Origin: Asticcacaulis aquaticus
GTDB taxonomy: Bacteria > Pseudomonadota > Alphaproteobacteria > Caulobacterales > Caulobacteraceae
NCBI RefSeq assembly: GCF_028550415.1
Contig: NZ_JAQQKX010000019.1
Coordinates: 1 to 60,403, forward strand
Length of the DNA stretch: 60,403 nt
Direction of reading: 5' to 3'
Below are positions 8,824 through 17,515 of this stretch, one piece after another (position 1 is the first letter of the stretch; every line of letters starts with the position of its first letter). Position numbers and translations under genes: made by a program. The notes below the pieces were generated by a model. The model was not told where the DNA came from and searched no databases. It saw nothing but the letters and a program-made list of their open reading frames with translations.

Positions 8824-9807
8824 ATGAAAAAGCGCTATATAATCGGGGCGGGGAGTGCGGTCGTGATCGCGGCGCTCTATCTGATCAACGCCTCGTGGGC
8901 GGCGACGCCACCGGAAACGACGCCGCAATTGCTGTCGCATCGCGGGCTTTATCAGCATTACCGCCGCGAAGGCCTGACGCGCGACACCTGCACGGCGGAC
9001 CGTATCCTGCCGCCGACGCACGGCTATCTGGAAAACACCCTGCCGTCGATGCAGGCGGCCTTCGATCTGGGCGCCGACGGGGTGGAAATCGACGTTCACC
9101 CGACGACCGATGGCGATTTCGTCGTCTTTCACGACTGGACGCTCGATTGCCGCACCGACGGCAAAGGCATCACGCGCCAGCACAGTATGGCCGAACTGAA
9201 GGCCCTCGATATCGGCTACGGTTATACCGCCGACGGGGGCAAGACTTATCCGTTTCGTGGCCAGTTCAAAGGCCGGATGCCGTCTCTGGCGGAGGTGCTG
9301 ACCGCCTTTCCCGACAAGCATATCCTGATCAATATCAAGAGCAACGACTCGCGCGAGGCCGATCTTCTGGATGCGTGGCTCAAGGCGCATCCAGAAGCCC
9401 ATCCCGAACGCCTGAGCGTCTTTGCGGGCGAGCGTCCGACGCAACGGCTGGCGGTCCTGCGACCGGACCTGCGCCCGACCGGCAAGGCGAAGCTCAAATC
9501 GTGCGCCCTGGGGTACATGGCGCTGGGCTGGAGCGGCTACATGCCTAAGGCCTGCCGCCATACGACCATGTATCTGCCGACCAACTATGCGTGGCTGGCC
9601 TGGGGCTATCCGAACCGCCTGCAGACGCGATTCGCCGATGCGGGGAGCTATGTCTGGCTGATCGGCGACGTTAACAAGCGCAAGGGCGGCATGCCGTCGC
9701 TCAATACGCCGGAAGAACTGTCGAAGGTGCCGAAGTCGTGGCGCATGGGCATCGTCACCGACACGATCGAGGTCATCGGGCCGTTGTCGATGCCTCCGGC
9801 GCAATAG
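8824..9807 (+). CDS. Exported glycerophosphodiester phosphodiesterase family protein
   Basis: A TIM-barrel phosphodiesterase of 327 residues with an N-terminal hydrophobic signal/anchor (residues 5-25). The GDPD signature is complete: SHRG with the first catalytic His, ENTLPSM, EIDVHPTTDG with the metal-binding Glu/Asp, and FHDWTLDC with the second His. Such enzymes release glycerol-3-phosphate from deacylated lipids; this one acts in the envelope or periplasm. ATG 8824 is preferred over GTG 8818, because it directly precedes the basic MKKR signal start. Divergence from textbook GlpQ in the C-terminal half leaves the exact substrate open. Confidence 0.85.
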   Translation: MKKRYIIGAGSAVVIAALYLINASWAATPPETTPQLLSHRGLYQHYRREGLTRDTCTADRILPPTHGYLENTLPSMQAAFDLGADGVEIDVHPTTDGDFVVFHDWTLDCRTDGKGITRQHSMAELKALDIGYGYTADGGKTYPFRGQFKGRMPSLAEVLTAFPDKHILINIKSNDSREADLLDAWLKAHPEAHPERLSVFAGERPTQRLAVLRPDLRPTGKAKLKSCALGYMALGWSGYMPKACRHTTMYLPTNYAWLAWGYPNRLQTRFADAGSYVWLIGDVNKRKGGMPSLNTPEELSKVPKSWRMGIVTDTIEVIGPLSMPPAQ

Positions 9808-9813
9808 ACAGCG

Positions 9814-10380
9814 TCAGAACCCGGTCGAGGCCGCCGCGTCGCAACTCAGGCGCATGAATTCAAGCGCGTATTCGACGCGTTTGGCGAGGTCCTCGGACGG
9901 CAGGTTAAAGCGCAAATAGTTGTAGTAGGTCATATTGGTATAGTTGTTACCGCTGATCACCACGCCATTGCCTTCGCGCCGGACGATCGCCACCTTGGCC
10001 CAGTCGATGGAAATGTCTATCGGGGGTTGGCTATCAGTTTTCAGGGTCGGTGTGTTAAAACGGCCTTCGACGGTGCCGTAATATAAAATGACATTCGTAT
10101 TGAGGACCGTGGCGCACCGCGTGGACATACGCGCCGAATTAACCTTGAAGGGCGGGGTAATGTCATGATGGTGCCGCGTATTGTCGGTGGCGTCATCGGT
10201 CCAGTAATATTCGTCCCACTGATAATTATTCTGTCGGTGGCTCAGGGTGAACTGGTTCTGCGACGCCAGAATGCCCAGAAATTTCTGGGCATTTTCAACG
10301 GTCTGTTCCTGCGCCTGCGCCGTCGTGGTTTGTCCGCCCAGGGCAAGCAGCCCCACCAGCGCCAGTGTCAACAGTTTCAT
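9814..10380 (-). CDS. Secreted protein of unknown function
   Basis: A 188-residue protein with a clear Sec signal peptide (MKLLTLALVGLLALGG..AQA, cleavage near residue 22). The mature part is polar and Tyr/Asn/Thr-rich. It has two Cys, one near the middle (RCATV) and one near the C-terminus (LSCDAA), which could form a disulfide. I recognise no family. ATG 10380 is chosen because AGGGG sits just before it; an ATG four codons upstream lacks a ribosome site. It follows the next small gene by 21 bp on the same strand, so the two are probably one operon of envelope proteins. Confidence 0.7.
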   Translation of the reverse strand: MKLLTLALVGLLALGGQTTTAQAQEQTVENAQKFLGILASQNQFTLSHRQNNYQWDEYYWTDDATDNTRHHHDITPPFKVNSARMSTRCATVLNTNVILYYGTVEGRFNTPTLKTDSQPPIDISIDWAKVAIVRREGNGVVISGNNYTNMTYYNYLRFNLPSEDLAKRVEYALEFMRLSCDAAASTGF

Positions 10381-10401
10381 CTTACCCCTCATACGAATGA
10401 A

Positions 10402-10863
10402 TTATTGTGGGCAGGCCGTGCCGTGCCAGCCCTGCGGTCGGTAGTTCGGGTTGCCTTCCGGTATGCCGCAATTGTCCCGCTTGATCTTGTTGCGGGCCGC
10501 GTCCGCCGCGGCCTTCATGGCCAGAAGCCGCTTGGCTTCGGCTTCGCGCTGCCGCCCCATGTTCAGACTTTTCATCTGGTCGGCGACTTCCTTTTCCTTG
10601 CGCAGGCGTTCGGCTTCGCGGGCCTCGGCGGCCGCCTTGTCTTTGCGCCGTTGCTCCTCCGCCAGCTTTTCGTAGCGGGCGCGCTCGGCGGGGTCCTTGC
10701 ACAGCTCAGGATTATAGACGCCGCACTCGGGGGCCGCGATGAAAATACATTCCTTGCCGGGCGTGCACCCCACCTGAGCGGCACTTTCACCCGCCGCAAA
10801 GGTGAGGGCAAGGCTCAGAAAACCCTTGATGAATCGCGATGTCAAACTGCGCGGTGCAGGCAT
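10402..10863 (-). CDS. Exported Lys/Glu/Ala-rich coiled-coil protein, unknown function
   Basis: A 153-residue protein starting MPAPRSLTSRF, with a signal peptide ending near AAGESAAQ. The centre (~residues 60-120) is a highly charged helix rich in Lys, Glu, Ala and Arg (EEQRRKDKAAAEAREAERL), a likely coiled coil. Paired Cys occur before and after it (CTPGKEC, CGVYNPELC, and CGIPEG...TACPQ at the end). I do not recognise a family. It is the upstream member of a two-gene unit with the secreted protein 21 bp downstream. ATG 10863 is preferred over an upstream start that would delay the signal peptide. Confidence 0.7.
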   Translation of the reverse strand: MPAPRSLTSRFIKGFLSLALTFAAGESAAQVGCTPGKECIFIAAPECGVYNPELCKDPAERARYEKLAEEQRRKDKAAAEAREAERLRKEKEVADQMKSLNMGRQREAEAKRLLAMKAAADAARNKIKRDNCGIPEGNPNYRPQGWHGTACPQ

Positions 10864-10933
10864 GGTTTTACCTTGAACGGACCGGTAACAAGATAAAGCA
10901 TAACGCGGCAGTCCGGTGCGCGTCAACTTTTAG

Positions 10934-10990
10934 GCTAAACCGCTATATTGTCGATCAGGCGCGTCTTGCCCAGCCATGCGGCCAACATCC
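10934..10990 (-). pseudogene. Relic of a second panC 3' end
   Basis: The minus strand encodes LAAWLGKTRLIDNIAV followed by a stop, nearly the C-terminus of the intact panC (LAAAWLGKTRLIDNIAI) 2 kb away. The DNA shares about 29 consecutive identical bases with 13025-13053, then diverges. It is in the same orientation as panC, and everything upstream of it in the gene is missing. Together with the intact panC end it brackets the pectate-lyase-like gene. Faint similarity may extend to about 11100 with frameshifts. The rest of 10991-11226 holds no gene I can support and presumably carries the next gene's promoter. Confidence 0.8.
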
Positions 10991-11226
10991 TCCGTCGCGA
11001 ACGCCGGGATGCGGGTACAGTTTCAGGTTGTTCAAATGGCAAGGTTGCGAGGTTGGGTCGCCATGGTTCGTGGAACGCAAATGGATATATGATCGATCAC
11101 TTTGCATGATGTGCACTGATTTTATTGGCCTATTTACCGGCCTGACATCATACAATCCCCGGCGTCCCAACCGGCTCCATTATGGCCGCGCTGTCACTTA
11201 GGGCAGTGTTTCATCCGGGATTTGCA

Positions 11227-12975
11227 ATGCCTAATTTTTCGACCGTCTGGGACCCTTCGACAGGTCTGACCCCAAAGACGATTCACCTGAAATACGACCC
11301 CGTAAACGCGACGAACAACCAGTGGATCGCCGACATCAATGCCGACGGCGCCTACACCGTCACCGCCACGGTCATCATCGACAACGGCGTTACACTGGAA
11401 GTCGGAAACGGACGCACCGTTCGTTTTGGCGGACAGTTTGTCTGTGAAAGCACTGAACAGATTTTCGTTCCCGAAGTCGTGACCATTAGTTCGGTGGATT
11501 ATTATTACTACGGCAATGTTTACGGCCTGCGCCGCGTGCGCCCGGAGTGGTTCGGTGCCAAGGGCGATGGGAATGCAACGACGCCCACCAACGATTCGGC
11601 GGCGTTCAACCGTGCGGTCGCCGCGCTCCTCAATACCGACAACTTCAACACCAGGGGCGACGCCCTGACCTTCGAGTTGCCGTCGCGCGCCTATTATCTG
11701 GAAAGCGAGCTGGTCTTCCCGCTGACGGCCTATGGCAAGTTCGTCCTCAGCGGTTCCGGCCGCTCGGTTGGCGGCTCGCGTCTGTACTTCAAGAACCTGT
11801 CGACGCCGATGGCGCGGGGTGTTCACATCAAGCCGACCTCGCCGGCTGTCCCGGCAGAGTTCGCGCTTAAGGACGTGATGATCGCCAATCTTGGCGGCTG
11901 CGACATCCCACTGCAAATCGGCGAAACCGGCACCAACTATTTCAGCAGCCCCGATTATAGCACGGTCGACAACGTCACGGTCGAAGGGGTCATTCACGAA
12001 GGCGCCCGTCTGCCGGCCTGTGTCGAGGTCGTCAATATGCGCCATATGCGCTGGACCGGTCTGCACGTGATCACCGGTGTCGGCTCGGCTCTTCGCCTCA
12101 AAGCCTATGGCGTCGATGATTCGAACCTGCGTTACGTCGCCGATCAGGTATTCACCAATACGGTGCTGGAAAACAGTTATGCCGAAAACTCGATCGGTTT
12201 GGAAATGATTGCCAGCAACTATGCGGGGATCACCGGCATCCACATGTATTCGACCGTCATCTACCACGGCAAGACGGGCCTGAAGATGACCGCCGACACC
12301 AATGGCAGCATTGCCGAGACCTTCCAGCACTATCTTCAGATCGAAGGTTCGGCCAGCGACAATCAGGGCACGTCCATGCACGTTCAGTGCCTGGGGTCAA
12401 ACAGCCACATCACCTCAACCAAGCTGACCAGCCCGTGGATCAATGCGCGAACCGGTCCGAACGCGCTGCTGTTCCAGCAGAACGCCGGCTATATCGATGG
12501 CATCTGGATCGACAATGCCGACTTCCGCGACATCCAGAAAACCTGTGCGCGCTTCGAAGGCTGTTCGGGCATTCACATCACCAGCCCGAACCTCAAGAAC
12601 TGCGGTTACGACAACGGCGATCCCGCACCGCAGGCCTTCCTGTTCGATGGCTCGCAGCACTTCAACGTCACGGGGGTTACTACCAATAACGGCAATATCG
12701 GGCAGTATGAACACGTTGTTCAGGTCAACGGCCTCTATACCGACTGGTTCAATATCCAGATTACCGACTCCAACCCGTCGGTGAGCTATGTCGATATCGA
12801 TTCATCGAATGTCGGTGTACGTCGTCTGATCATCACCCCGGACGATGCGACCCTGAGGTCGGCGCATCTGGTGCTGGGCGATCTGCCCGGAAGCGCCTCA
12901 GGTGAGCGTCTGGTGCAGGTCGGGGCGACCGACAGTGCCGGAACGGGGTATCGTACGGTACGCGTCCCGAACTAA
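11227..12975 (+). CDS. Pectate-lyase-superfamily / tailspike-like beta-helix protein
   Basis: A 582-residue protein. Residues ~95-125 carry the pectate-lyase-3 signature RPEWFGAKGDGNATTPTNDS, with its aspartates, typical of phage tailspikes and bacterial polysaccharide-processing beta-helices. The rest is Asn/Gly/Thr-rich with repetitive strand-forming segments, as in right-handed beta-helices. No signal peptide is visible. ATG 11227 (preceded by CGGGA) is chosen over ATG 11182. No other phage gene is near, so a cell-surface or stray tailspike-type protein is possible. It lies between a panC relic and intact panC and looks acquired. The substrate is unknown. Confidence 0.7.
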   Translation: MPNFSTVWDPSTGLTPKTIHLKYDPVNATNNQWIADINADGAYTVTATVIIDNGVTLEVGNGRTVRFGGQFVCESTEQIFVPEVVTISSVDYYYYGNVYGLRRVRPEWFGAKGDGNATTPTNDSAAFNRAVAALLNTDNFNTRGDALTFELPSRAYYLESELVFPLTAYGKFVLSGSGRSVGGSRLYFKNLSTPMARGVHIKPTSPAVPAEFALKDVMIANLGGCDIPLQIGETGTNYFSSPDYSTVDNVTVEGVIHEGARLPACVEVVNMRHMRWTGLHVITGVGSALRLKAYGVDDSNLRYVADQVFTNTVLENSYAENSIGLEMIASNYAGITGIHMYSTVIYHGKTGLKMTADTNGSIAETFQHYLQIEGSASDNQGTSMHVQCLGSNSHITSTKLTSPWINARTGPNALLFQQNAGYIDGIWIDNADFRDIQKTCARFEGCSGIHITSPNLKNCGYDNGDPAPQAFLFDGSQHFNVTGVTTNNGNIGQYEHVVQVNGLYTDWFNIQITDSNPSVSYVDIDSSNVGVRRLIITPDDATLRSAHLVLGDLPGSASGERLVQVGATDSAGTGYRTVRVPN

Positions 12976-12987
12976 GCAGACATAAAG

Positions 12988-13020
12988 ACAGCCCCGGTTC
13001 TCTGGACCGGGGCTGTTTTA
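12988..13020. terminator. Bidirectional terminator between the beta-helix gene and panC
   Basis: A perfect 11-bp stem ACAGCCCCGGT/ACCGGGGCTGT (12988-12998 and 13006-13016) with a 7-nt loop is followed by TTTTA. The genes converge on it. The T run overlaps the panC stop region. Confidence 0.85.
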
Positions 13021-13884
13021 TATCGCGATATTGTCGATCAGGCGCGTCTTGCCGAGCCAGGCGGCGGCCAGCAGGCGTAAGGCACGTGTGTCGGGACCGG
13101 CTTCGGCCAGGGTTTCGGCATCGCGCAGGGTGATGTAGTCGACCGGGCCGAAACCGGCGGCCCTGAGGTTTTCGGTGGCGGTCTGCAAGGCCGCCGCGCG
13201 GTCGCCGCCGCTCCGCACGACCTCGGCGACAGTATTCAGCTCGACAATCAGCCGTGCCGCCGTCCGGCGCTCGTCGGCGCTGAGATAGGCGTTGCGCGAG
13301 GAGAGGGCGAGGCCGTCGGCTTCGCGCACGGTCGCCAGACCCACCACCCTGACCGGCAGATCGAGGTCGCGCACGAAGGTTTTGACCACCTGTAACTGCT
13401 GATAGTCCTTCTCGCCGAAGACGGCGACGTCGGGCTGGACCTGATTGAACAGCTTCAGGACCACGGTCGCCACGCCGTCGAAAAATTGCGGGCGGAATTC
13501 GCCTTCCAGCGTGAGGGCCGGGCCGTCGACATGGACGGTCGAGGCAAACACGTCCGGGTACATCAGGTCGGCTTCGGGCAGATAGACGAGGTCGCAGCCG
13601 ACCGTAGCCAGCAGCGCCGCGTCCCGGTCTTCCTGACGCGGGTAACGGCCGAAATCCTCATGCGGGGCGAATTGCTTCGGGTTAACGAATATCGACACCA
13701 CCACCACGTCACAGAGGCTTTTGGCGTGCTCGACCAGCGCCAGGTGCCCGGCGTGCAGGGCACCCATGGTCGGCACGAAACCGACGCTTAACCCCTTGGC
13801 GCGAAAGGCGCGCACGGCGTCGCGCAGGGCGGCGAGGTCGCGCACGCGCGTCACGGTGTAAGGTGTCAGATCGGCATTCAGCAT
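13018..13884 (-). CDS. panC: Pantothenate synthetase (pantoate--beta-alanine ligase)
   Basis: A cytosolic enzyme joining pantoate and beta-alanine with ATP in the last step of pantothenate (vitamin B5, CoA precursor) synthesis. The 288 residues match the family length. Visible motifs are the nucleotide-binding PTMGALHAGHLALVEHA (the HxGH signature), FVNPKQFAPHEDFGRYPR, the pantoate pocket around FDGVATVVLKLFN, FGEKDYQQL, and the KMSKS-like READGLALSSRN. The gene is divergent from the SPOR lipoprotein by 56 bp. Its last ~15 codons are duplicated as a relic at 10934-10990. No panB or panD is in the window. Confidence 0.97.
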   Translation of the reverse strand: MLNADLTPYTVTRVRDLAALRDAVRAFRAKGLSVGFVPTMGALHAGHLALVEHAKSLCDVVVVSIFVNPKQFAPHEDFGRYPRQEDRDAALLATVGCDLVYLPEADLMYPDVFASTVHVDGPALTLEGEFRPQFFDGVATVVLKLFNQVQPDVAVFGEKDYQQLQVVKTFVRDLDLPVRVVGLATVREADGLALSSRNAYLSADERRTAARLIVELNTVAEVVRSGGDRAAALQTATENLRAAGFGPVDYITLRDAETLAEAGPDTRALRLLAAAWLGKTRLIDNIAI

Positions 13885-13940
13885 GCGTGTTAACCAGTTT
13901 TGCTAACGGCGATTTAAGCGCCGTGTGTCAGGGTGCCTAT

Positions 13941-14678
13941 ATGCGCTCCCCGCCCCCGTTTTCAAGTCTGCTGGCCCTGACGATCTGCCTTGCGGCGACC
14001 GGCCTGAGCGGCTGCGACCTGCCCAGGGGCGACGGCAAGGACTTTCAGCGGATGGCCGCGCGTTTAGCCGAAATCGATGTGGATGGGAAGGGTGAGGCGT
14101 CATCCTCGTCCTCATCGTCCGAGGCGTCGCGTGACGAACAGATCGAACTGGCCTTCGAGACGGCGAAAGAGCTGACCACCGGCAAGGACGGTCTGGTCGC
14201 CCATGCGCCGAAGATGAACATCCGCATCGTCAACCCGCTCGACATGGAGCGCCCCGACGCCGATACCAAGCTCGATACGGGCCTGCCGGACGCGACGGAG
14301 GTGGCTCAGGCCGAGGTGTTCGCCCCGAAACCGGTGCCGGTGGCGACGAAGACCGTCGCGGTGGCCGAGGCGCCCCCGGTGGCGAAAGCGGCGACGAAGA
14401 CCGCCACGAAAGCCTTGCCTAAAAACGATGAACCGGCGTTCAAGACCATCCAGATCGGTTCGTTCAGCAGCCGCGACGGCGCGAAAGCCGCCTGGGCCGC
14501 GCTTCAGGCGCGTAATCCGGGGCTTGAGCGCTTCAAGCCGGTGCTTCAGGCGGTCACCACCGCCGACGGCAAGCCCATGGTCCGTCTGCGCGTCGGGCCG
14601 GTTGCGTCGCCCGAACAGGCCGAGCGGCTGTGCGGCCAGCTGGGCATCACCGACAGCTGGTGCATCCGGGCGGGGTAA
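13941..14678 (+). CDS. SPOR-domain lipoprotein
   Basis: A 245-residue envelope protein. The N-terminal lipobox LSGC (Cys ~25) predicts lipidation. A low-complexity stretch with seven consecutive Ser and an Ala/Pro/Val/Lys-rich linker follow. The C-terminal ~75 residues form a SPOR domain (FKTIQIGSFSSRDGAKAAW...MVRLRVGPVASPEQAERLC). SPOR domains bind denuded septal peptidoglycan, so a division-site role is likely. ATG 13941 is chosen because it begins the signal peptide; an upstream in-frame start would overlap panC. It is followed 40 bp later by the MprF-like gene on the same strand. Confidence 0.85.
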   Translation: MRSPPPFSSLLALTICLAATGLSGCDLPRGDGKDFQRMAARLAEIDVDGKGEASSSSSSSEASRDEQIELAFETAKELTTGKDGLVAHAPKMNIRIVNPLDMERPDADTKLDTGLPDATEVAQAEVFAPKPVPVATKTVAVAEAPPVAKAATKTATKALPKNDEPAFKTIQIGSFSSRDGAKAAWAALQARNPGLERFKPVLQAVTTADGKPMVRLRVGPVASPEQAERLCGQLGITDSWCIRAG

Positions 14679-14718
14679 AATCCCTTCTCCGAATCCGCCG
14701 CGCGTGTAAAATGCGGGC

Positions 14719-16356
14719 ATGAAACACCCCAAGGATATCCGCGGGCTGGTCCTCGACTCGGTCGTGCGGCTGGTGCCCAAGGTCATGGCCGTGCTGATGA
14801 TGTTGGCCGGGGCCTTGCTGCTGGCCTCGGTTCTGTCGCCGATCGACCCCGAAGCCCTGCCGTTCGTGCGCAAGTGGCTGCCGCTGGAGGTGGTCGAACT
14901 GTCGCATATTGCCGGTGCGGTGACCGGGGTGTTGCTGATCTTCGCGGCGCGCGGCCTGTGGGAGCGCATCGACACGGCGTGGTATATGGCGCTGGGCCTG
15001 CTGCTGGCCGGGGCGTTTTTGTCGGTGACGCGTGAACTGGCCTTCGGCGTGGCCGAGGTTATGGTTTTGTGCGCCCTGATCCTCCTGCCGTGCAAGCGCG
15101 CCTTCAGCCGCAAATCGCGCATCCTGACCCTGACGCTGAAACCCGGCTGGCTGATCGTCACGGCCGCTCTGTTGCTGCTCATCGCCATCGGCGGTTTCTA
15201 CTTCTATGAGCGCATCCCCTACGGCCATACCCTGTGGCAGCGCTTTTCCTATGAGGCCAGCGTGTCGCGCTTCCTGCGCGGGCTGGTCATCATCGCGGCG
15301 ACCGTCCTGCTGTTTGCGCTCTATCGTCTGTTCGGCATCGCCCGGACCGCCCCGGACCTGCCGGACGAGGACGACATCGAGGATCTGCGCGGCGTCGTGC
15401 AACTGGCCGACGATCCTCAGGCGTGGCTGGCCCTGACCGGCGACAAGCATATATTATGGAACGAGGACCGCACGGCCTTTGCCATGTACGGCGTGTCGGG
15501 CCGTAGCTGGGTGGTCATGTCGGCGCCGGTCGGACCGGAGGCCGAGGTGGCGCGGCTGGGCTGGCGGTTGAAGGAAATGGCGTCTCTGGCCAAGGCGAAG
15601 CTGTCCTTTTACCGCGTCGGGCCGGAATTCCTGCCGCTGATGCTCGATCTGGGGCTCAGGCCGTTCAAGATCGGCGAGGAGGCTCTGGTCCCGGCGCAGA
15701 GCTTCGATCTGGCGGGCAAGAAGGGCTATGCCTTCCGGCAGGTGTGGCGCCGGTTCGAGCAGGTCGAGGCGACGTTCGAGATCATCGCGCCCGAAGCGCT
15801 GGAAAGCCATCTGCCGCGCCTGAAAGCCATTTCCGATGCCTGGCTGGAGGACAAGGGGGCGAAGGAAAAGGGCTATTCGCTCGGTTATTTCGACGCCGAC
15901 TATATGCGCCTGACGCCGGTGGCCGTCATCCGCATCGGCGGCGAGATCATGGCGTTTGCCAATCTGTGGCCGTCGACGGGCAAGGCCTCGCTGAGTCTCG
16001 ACCTGATGCGCTACGCGCCCGATGCGCCGGCCAATATCATGGAATATCTGTTCCTGCGGCTGATCTTCCACGCCCGTGACGAAGGCTTCACCTATTTTAG
16101 CCTTGGCATGGCGCCTCTGGGTGGCCTTGAGGCCAAACCGCTCAGTCCGGCGTGGTATAAAATTGCCGCTCTGATCTACGCCTATGGCGGCGAGGTCTAT
16201 AATTTCGACGGGCTGCGGGCCTGGAAGGAAAAGTTCAAGCCGGTGTGGAAACCCGTCTATTTCGCCGTATCCGGCAACGAGACCGCCCTGATGCCGGCCC
16301 TGTGGGCGGTGGTCAATCTGGGCGGCCGTGTGGATAAGCTGCGCGACGAGGACTAG
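14719..16356 (+). CDS. MprF-like phosphatidylglycerol lysyltransferase-domain membrane protein
   Basis: A 545-residue inner-membrane protein. The first ~215 residues hold about six hydrophobic spans. Residues ~230-540 form the cytosolic DUF2156/GNAT-like aminoacyl-transferase domain, with GRSWVVMSAPVG, LGYFDADYMRLTPVAVI and FTYFSLGMAPLGGLEAKPLSP. Full MprF proteins (~850 residues) have a longer flippase domain; this is the short form. The family transfers Lys or Ala from tRNA to phosphatidylglycerol, giving resistance to cationic peptides. The amino acid used here cannot be told. Confidence 0.82.
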   Translation: MKHPKDIRGLVLDSVVRLVPKVMAVLMMLAGALLLASVLSPIDPEALPFVRKWLPLEVVELSHIAGAVTGVLLIFAARGLWERIDTAWYMALGLLLAGAFLSVTRELAFGVAEVMVLCALILLPCKRAFSRKSRILTLTLKPGWLIVTAALLLLIAIGGFYFYERIPYGHTLWQRFSYEASVSRFLRGLVIIAATVLLFALYRLFGIARTAPDLPDEDDIEDLRGVVQLADDPQAWLALTGDKHILWNEDRTAFAMYGVSGRSWVVMSAPVGPEAEVARLGWRLKEMASLAKAKLSFYRVGPEFLPLMLDLGLRPFKIGEEALVPAQSFDLAGKKGYAFRQVWRRFEQVEATFEIIAPEALESHLPRLKAISDAWLEDKGAKEKGYSLGYFDADYMRLTPVAVIRIGGEIMAFANLWPSTGKASLSLDLMRYAPDAPANIMEYLFLRLIFHARDEGFTYFSLGMAPLGGLEAKPLSPAWYKIAALIYAYGGEVYNFDGLRAWKEKFKPVWKPVYFAVSGNETALMPALWAVVNLGGRVDKLRDED

Positions 16357-16524
16357 CTCAGAGGTGGGTGCCGCGCAGACCGGCACCTTTGCGTGACCCA
16401 TAGTCCTTCGTGAACGTCGTTATTTGTCAAATTGGGAAGCGCAGGCCCCACTTAGTCTGGAAAAGTCCGGGTTTTTCTGATTTATACCGCTCCGAATAAA
16501 AGGTCGTGCGTAAGGAGTGTCGTT

Positions 16525-17073
16525 GTGGAGAACCCGTCGGGGGTAGAGAAGTTATCTGCCCGTCAGAAGGAAATCCTGCGTCTGGTCGCCCAGAACCATC
16601 AGGCCAAGGAAATCGCACGCCTGCTCGACATCGGCGAACGCACCGTCAAGACCCATACCGAAGCCGCGCGCGAGCGTTTGGGCGTCGCCACCAGTCGCGA
16701 TGCCGCGCGCCTGCTGGTGGCCTATGAGGCGCAGGCGACCCCCCAAACAGGGGTCGGTCGCGACGACCGAGGGGCGGCAAGACCGATACCCGATGCCGCC
16801 GACCCCGCTAAGTTGCCCCTTGCCGCCGAGGGGGCGGGGCCATCCGGTGATGGCGCGAGGGATATGTCCCACCTTCGCGCTGTCCCGGATATCGGCCCGC
16901 CGGACGGCAAATATACACGCCTGCAGGCCTATCTCCGGCGCCTGAATCCCGTCCAATGGATCGGCCTTATCCTCGTTCTTGCCCTGGTCTCGACGCTTCT
17001 GGTCAGCGGTCTTTTGATTGCCGCGGTAGGTATGATCGAGGCCATAGAGCATGTGGTGGCCCGGCTCGAATAG
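16525..17073 (+). CDS. LuxR-type HTH protein with a C-terminal membrane anchor
   Basis: A 182-residue protein with an unusual layout. The LuxR/NarL HTH is at the N-terminus (residues ~9-65: LSARQKEILRLVAQNHQAKEIARLLDIGERTVKTHTEAARERLGV). A Pro/Gly/Ala-rich linker (~75-130) follows, then one strong membrane span (~146-170) and a short basic/acidic tail. It lacks a receiver or ligand domain. GTG 16525 is preceded by TAAGGAG. The stop is one base before the ATG of the next membrane protein, so both are one operon. A membrane-tethered DNA-binding protein sensing an envelope partner is inferred. Confidence 0.8.
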   Translation: MENPSGVEKLSARQKEILRLVAQNHQAKEIARLLDIGERTVKTHTEAARERLGVATSRDAARLLVAYEAQATPQTGVGRDDRGAARPIPDAADPAKLPLAAEGAGPSGDGARDMSHLRAVPDIGPPDGKYTRLQAYLRRLNPVQWIGLILVLALVSTLLVSGLLIAAVGMIEAIEHVVARLE

Positions 17074-17074
17074 A

Positions 17075-17515
17075 ATGCGCGACATCGCCCATATTATCTG
17101 GATTTCTGTCGGGCTGATTCTGCTCGTGGGGGTCACAGCGCTCGCCTTGTGGCGCGGCGGGCGGGACGAACGCATCGCCGCCGTCATCATCTTCATCGCC
17201 TCGTGTCTGACGCCGCTGTTTCAGGATAAGGTCACCTATTTTCCCGGCGCGGCGGCCCTGATCCTCGACGGATTCATAACGGTCTATTTTATCGTCCTGT
17301 CGCTGATGACGCGTAAGGTCTGGACGCTGGCGGCGGCGGTCTGCATGATCAACACCATGACCGCGCATCTGGTGCACCTGATGACGCCTGAAATGAATAT
17401 GTACAGCTATCTGACCGGGATCGGTTTCTGGGGCGGGATCGCGCTCTATCTGGCGATCGGCGGCGGCGTGTGGGAAGAACGGTTGCGCCGCCGCTACAAG
17501 ATTTCCAGCCTGTGA
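17075..17515 (+). CDS. Small integral membrane protein, unknown function
   Basis: A 146-residue protein with four predicted membrane spans and a short basic C-terminal tail (WEERLRRRYKISSL). I do not recognise a family. Its ATG lies one base after the stop of the membrane-anchored LuxR-type gene, which strongly suggests translational coupling and a shared job. Its 3' end overlaps the convergent sfsA by 22 bp. Confidence 0.75.
   Translation: MRDIAHIIWISVGLILLVGVTALALWRGGRDERIAAVIIFIASCLTPLFQDKVTYFPGAAALILDGFITVYFIVLSLMTRKVWTLAAAVCMINTMTAHLVHLMTPEMNMYSYLTGIGFWGGIALYLAIGGGVWEERLRRRYKISSL

Noticed and set aside
11227-12975. A prophage marked by a tailspike-like gene
   Set aside because: No integrase, terminase, capsid or lysis gene is nearby; core metabolic genes flank it closely.
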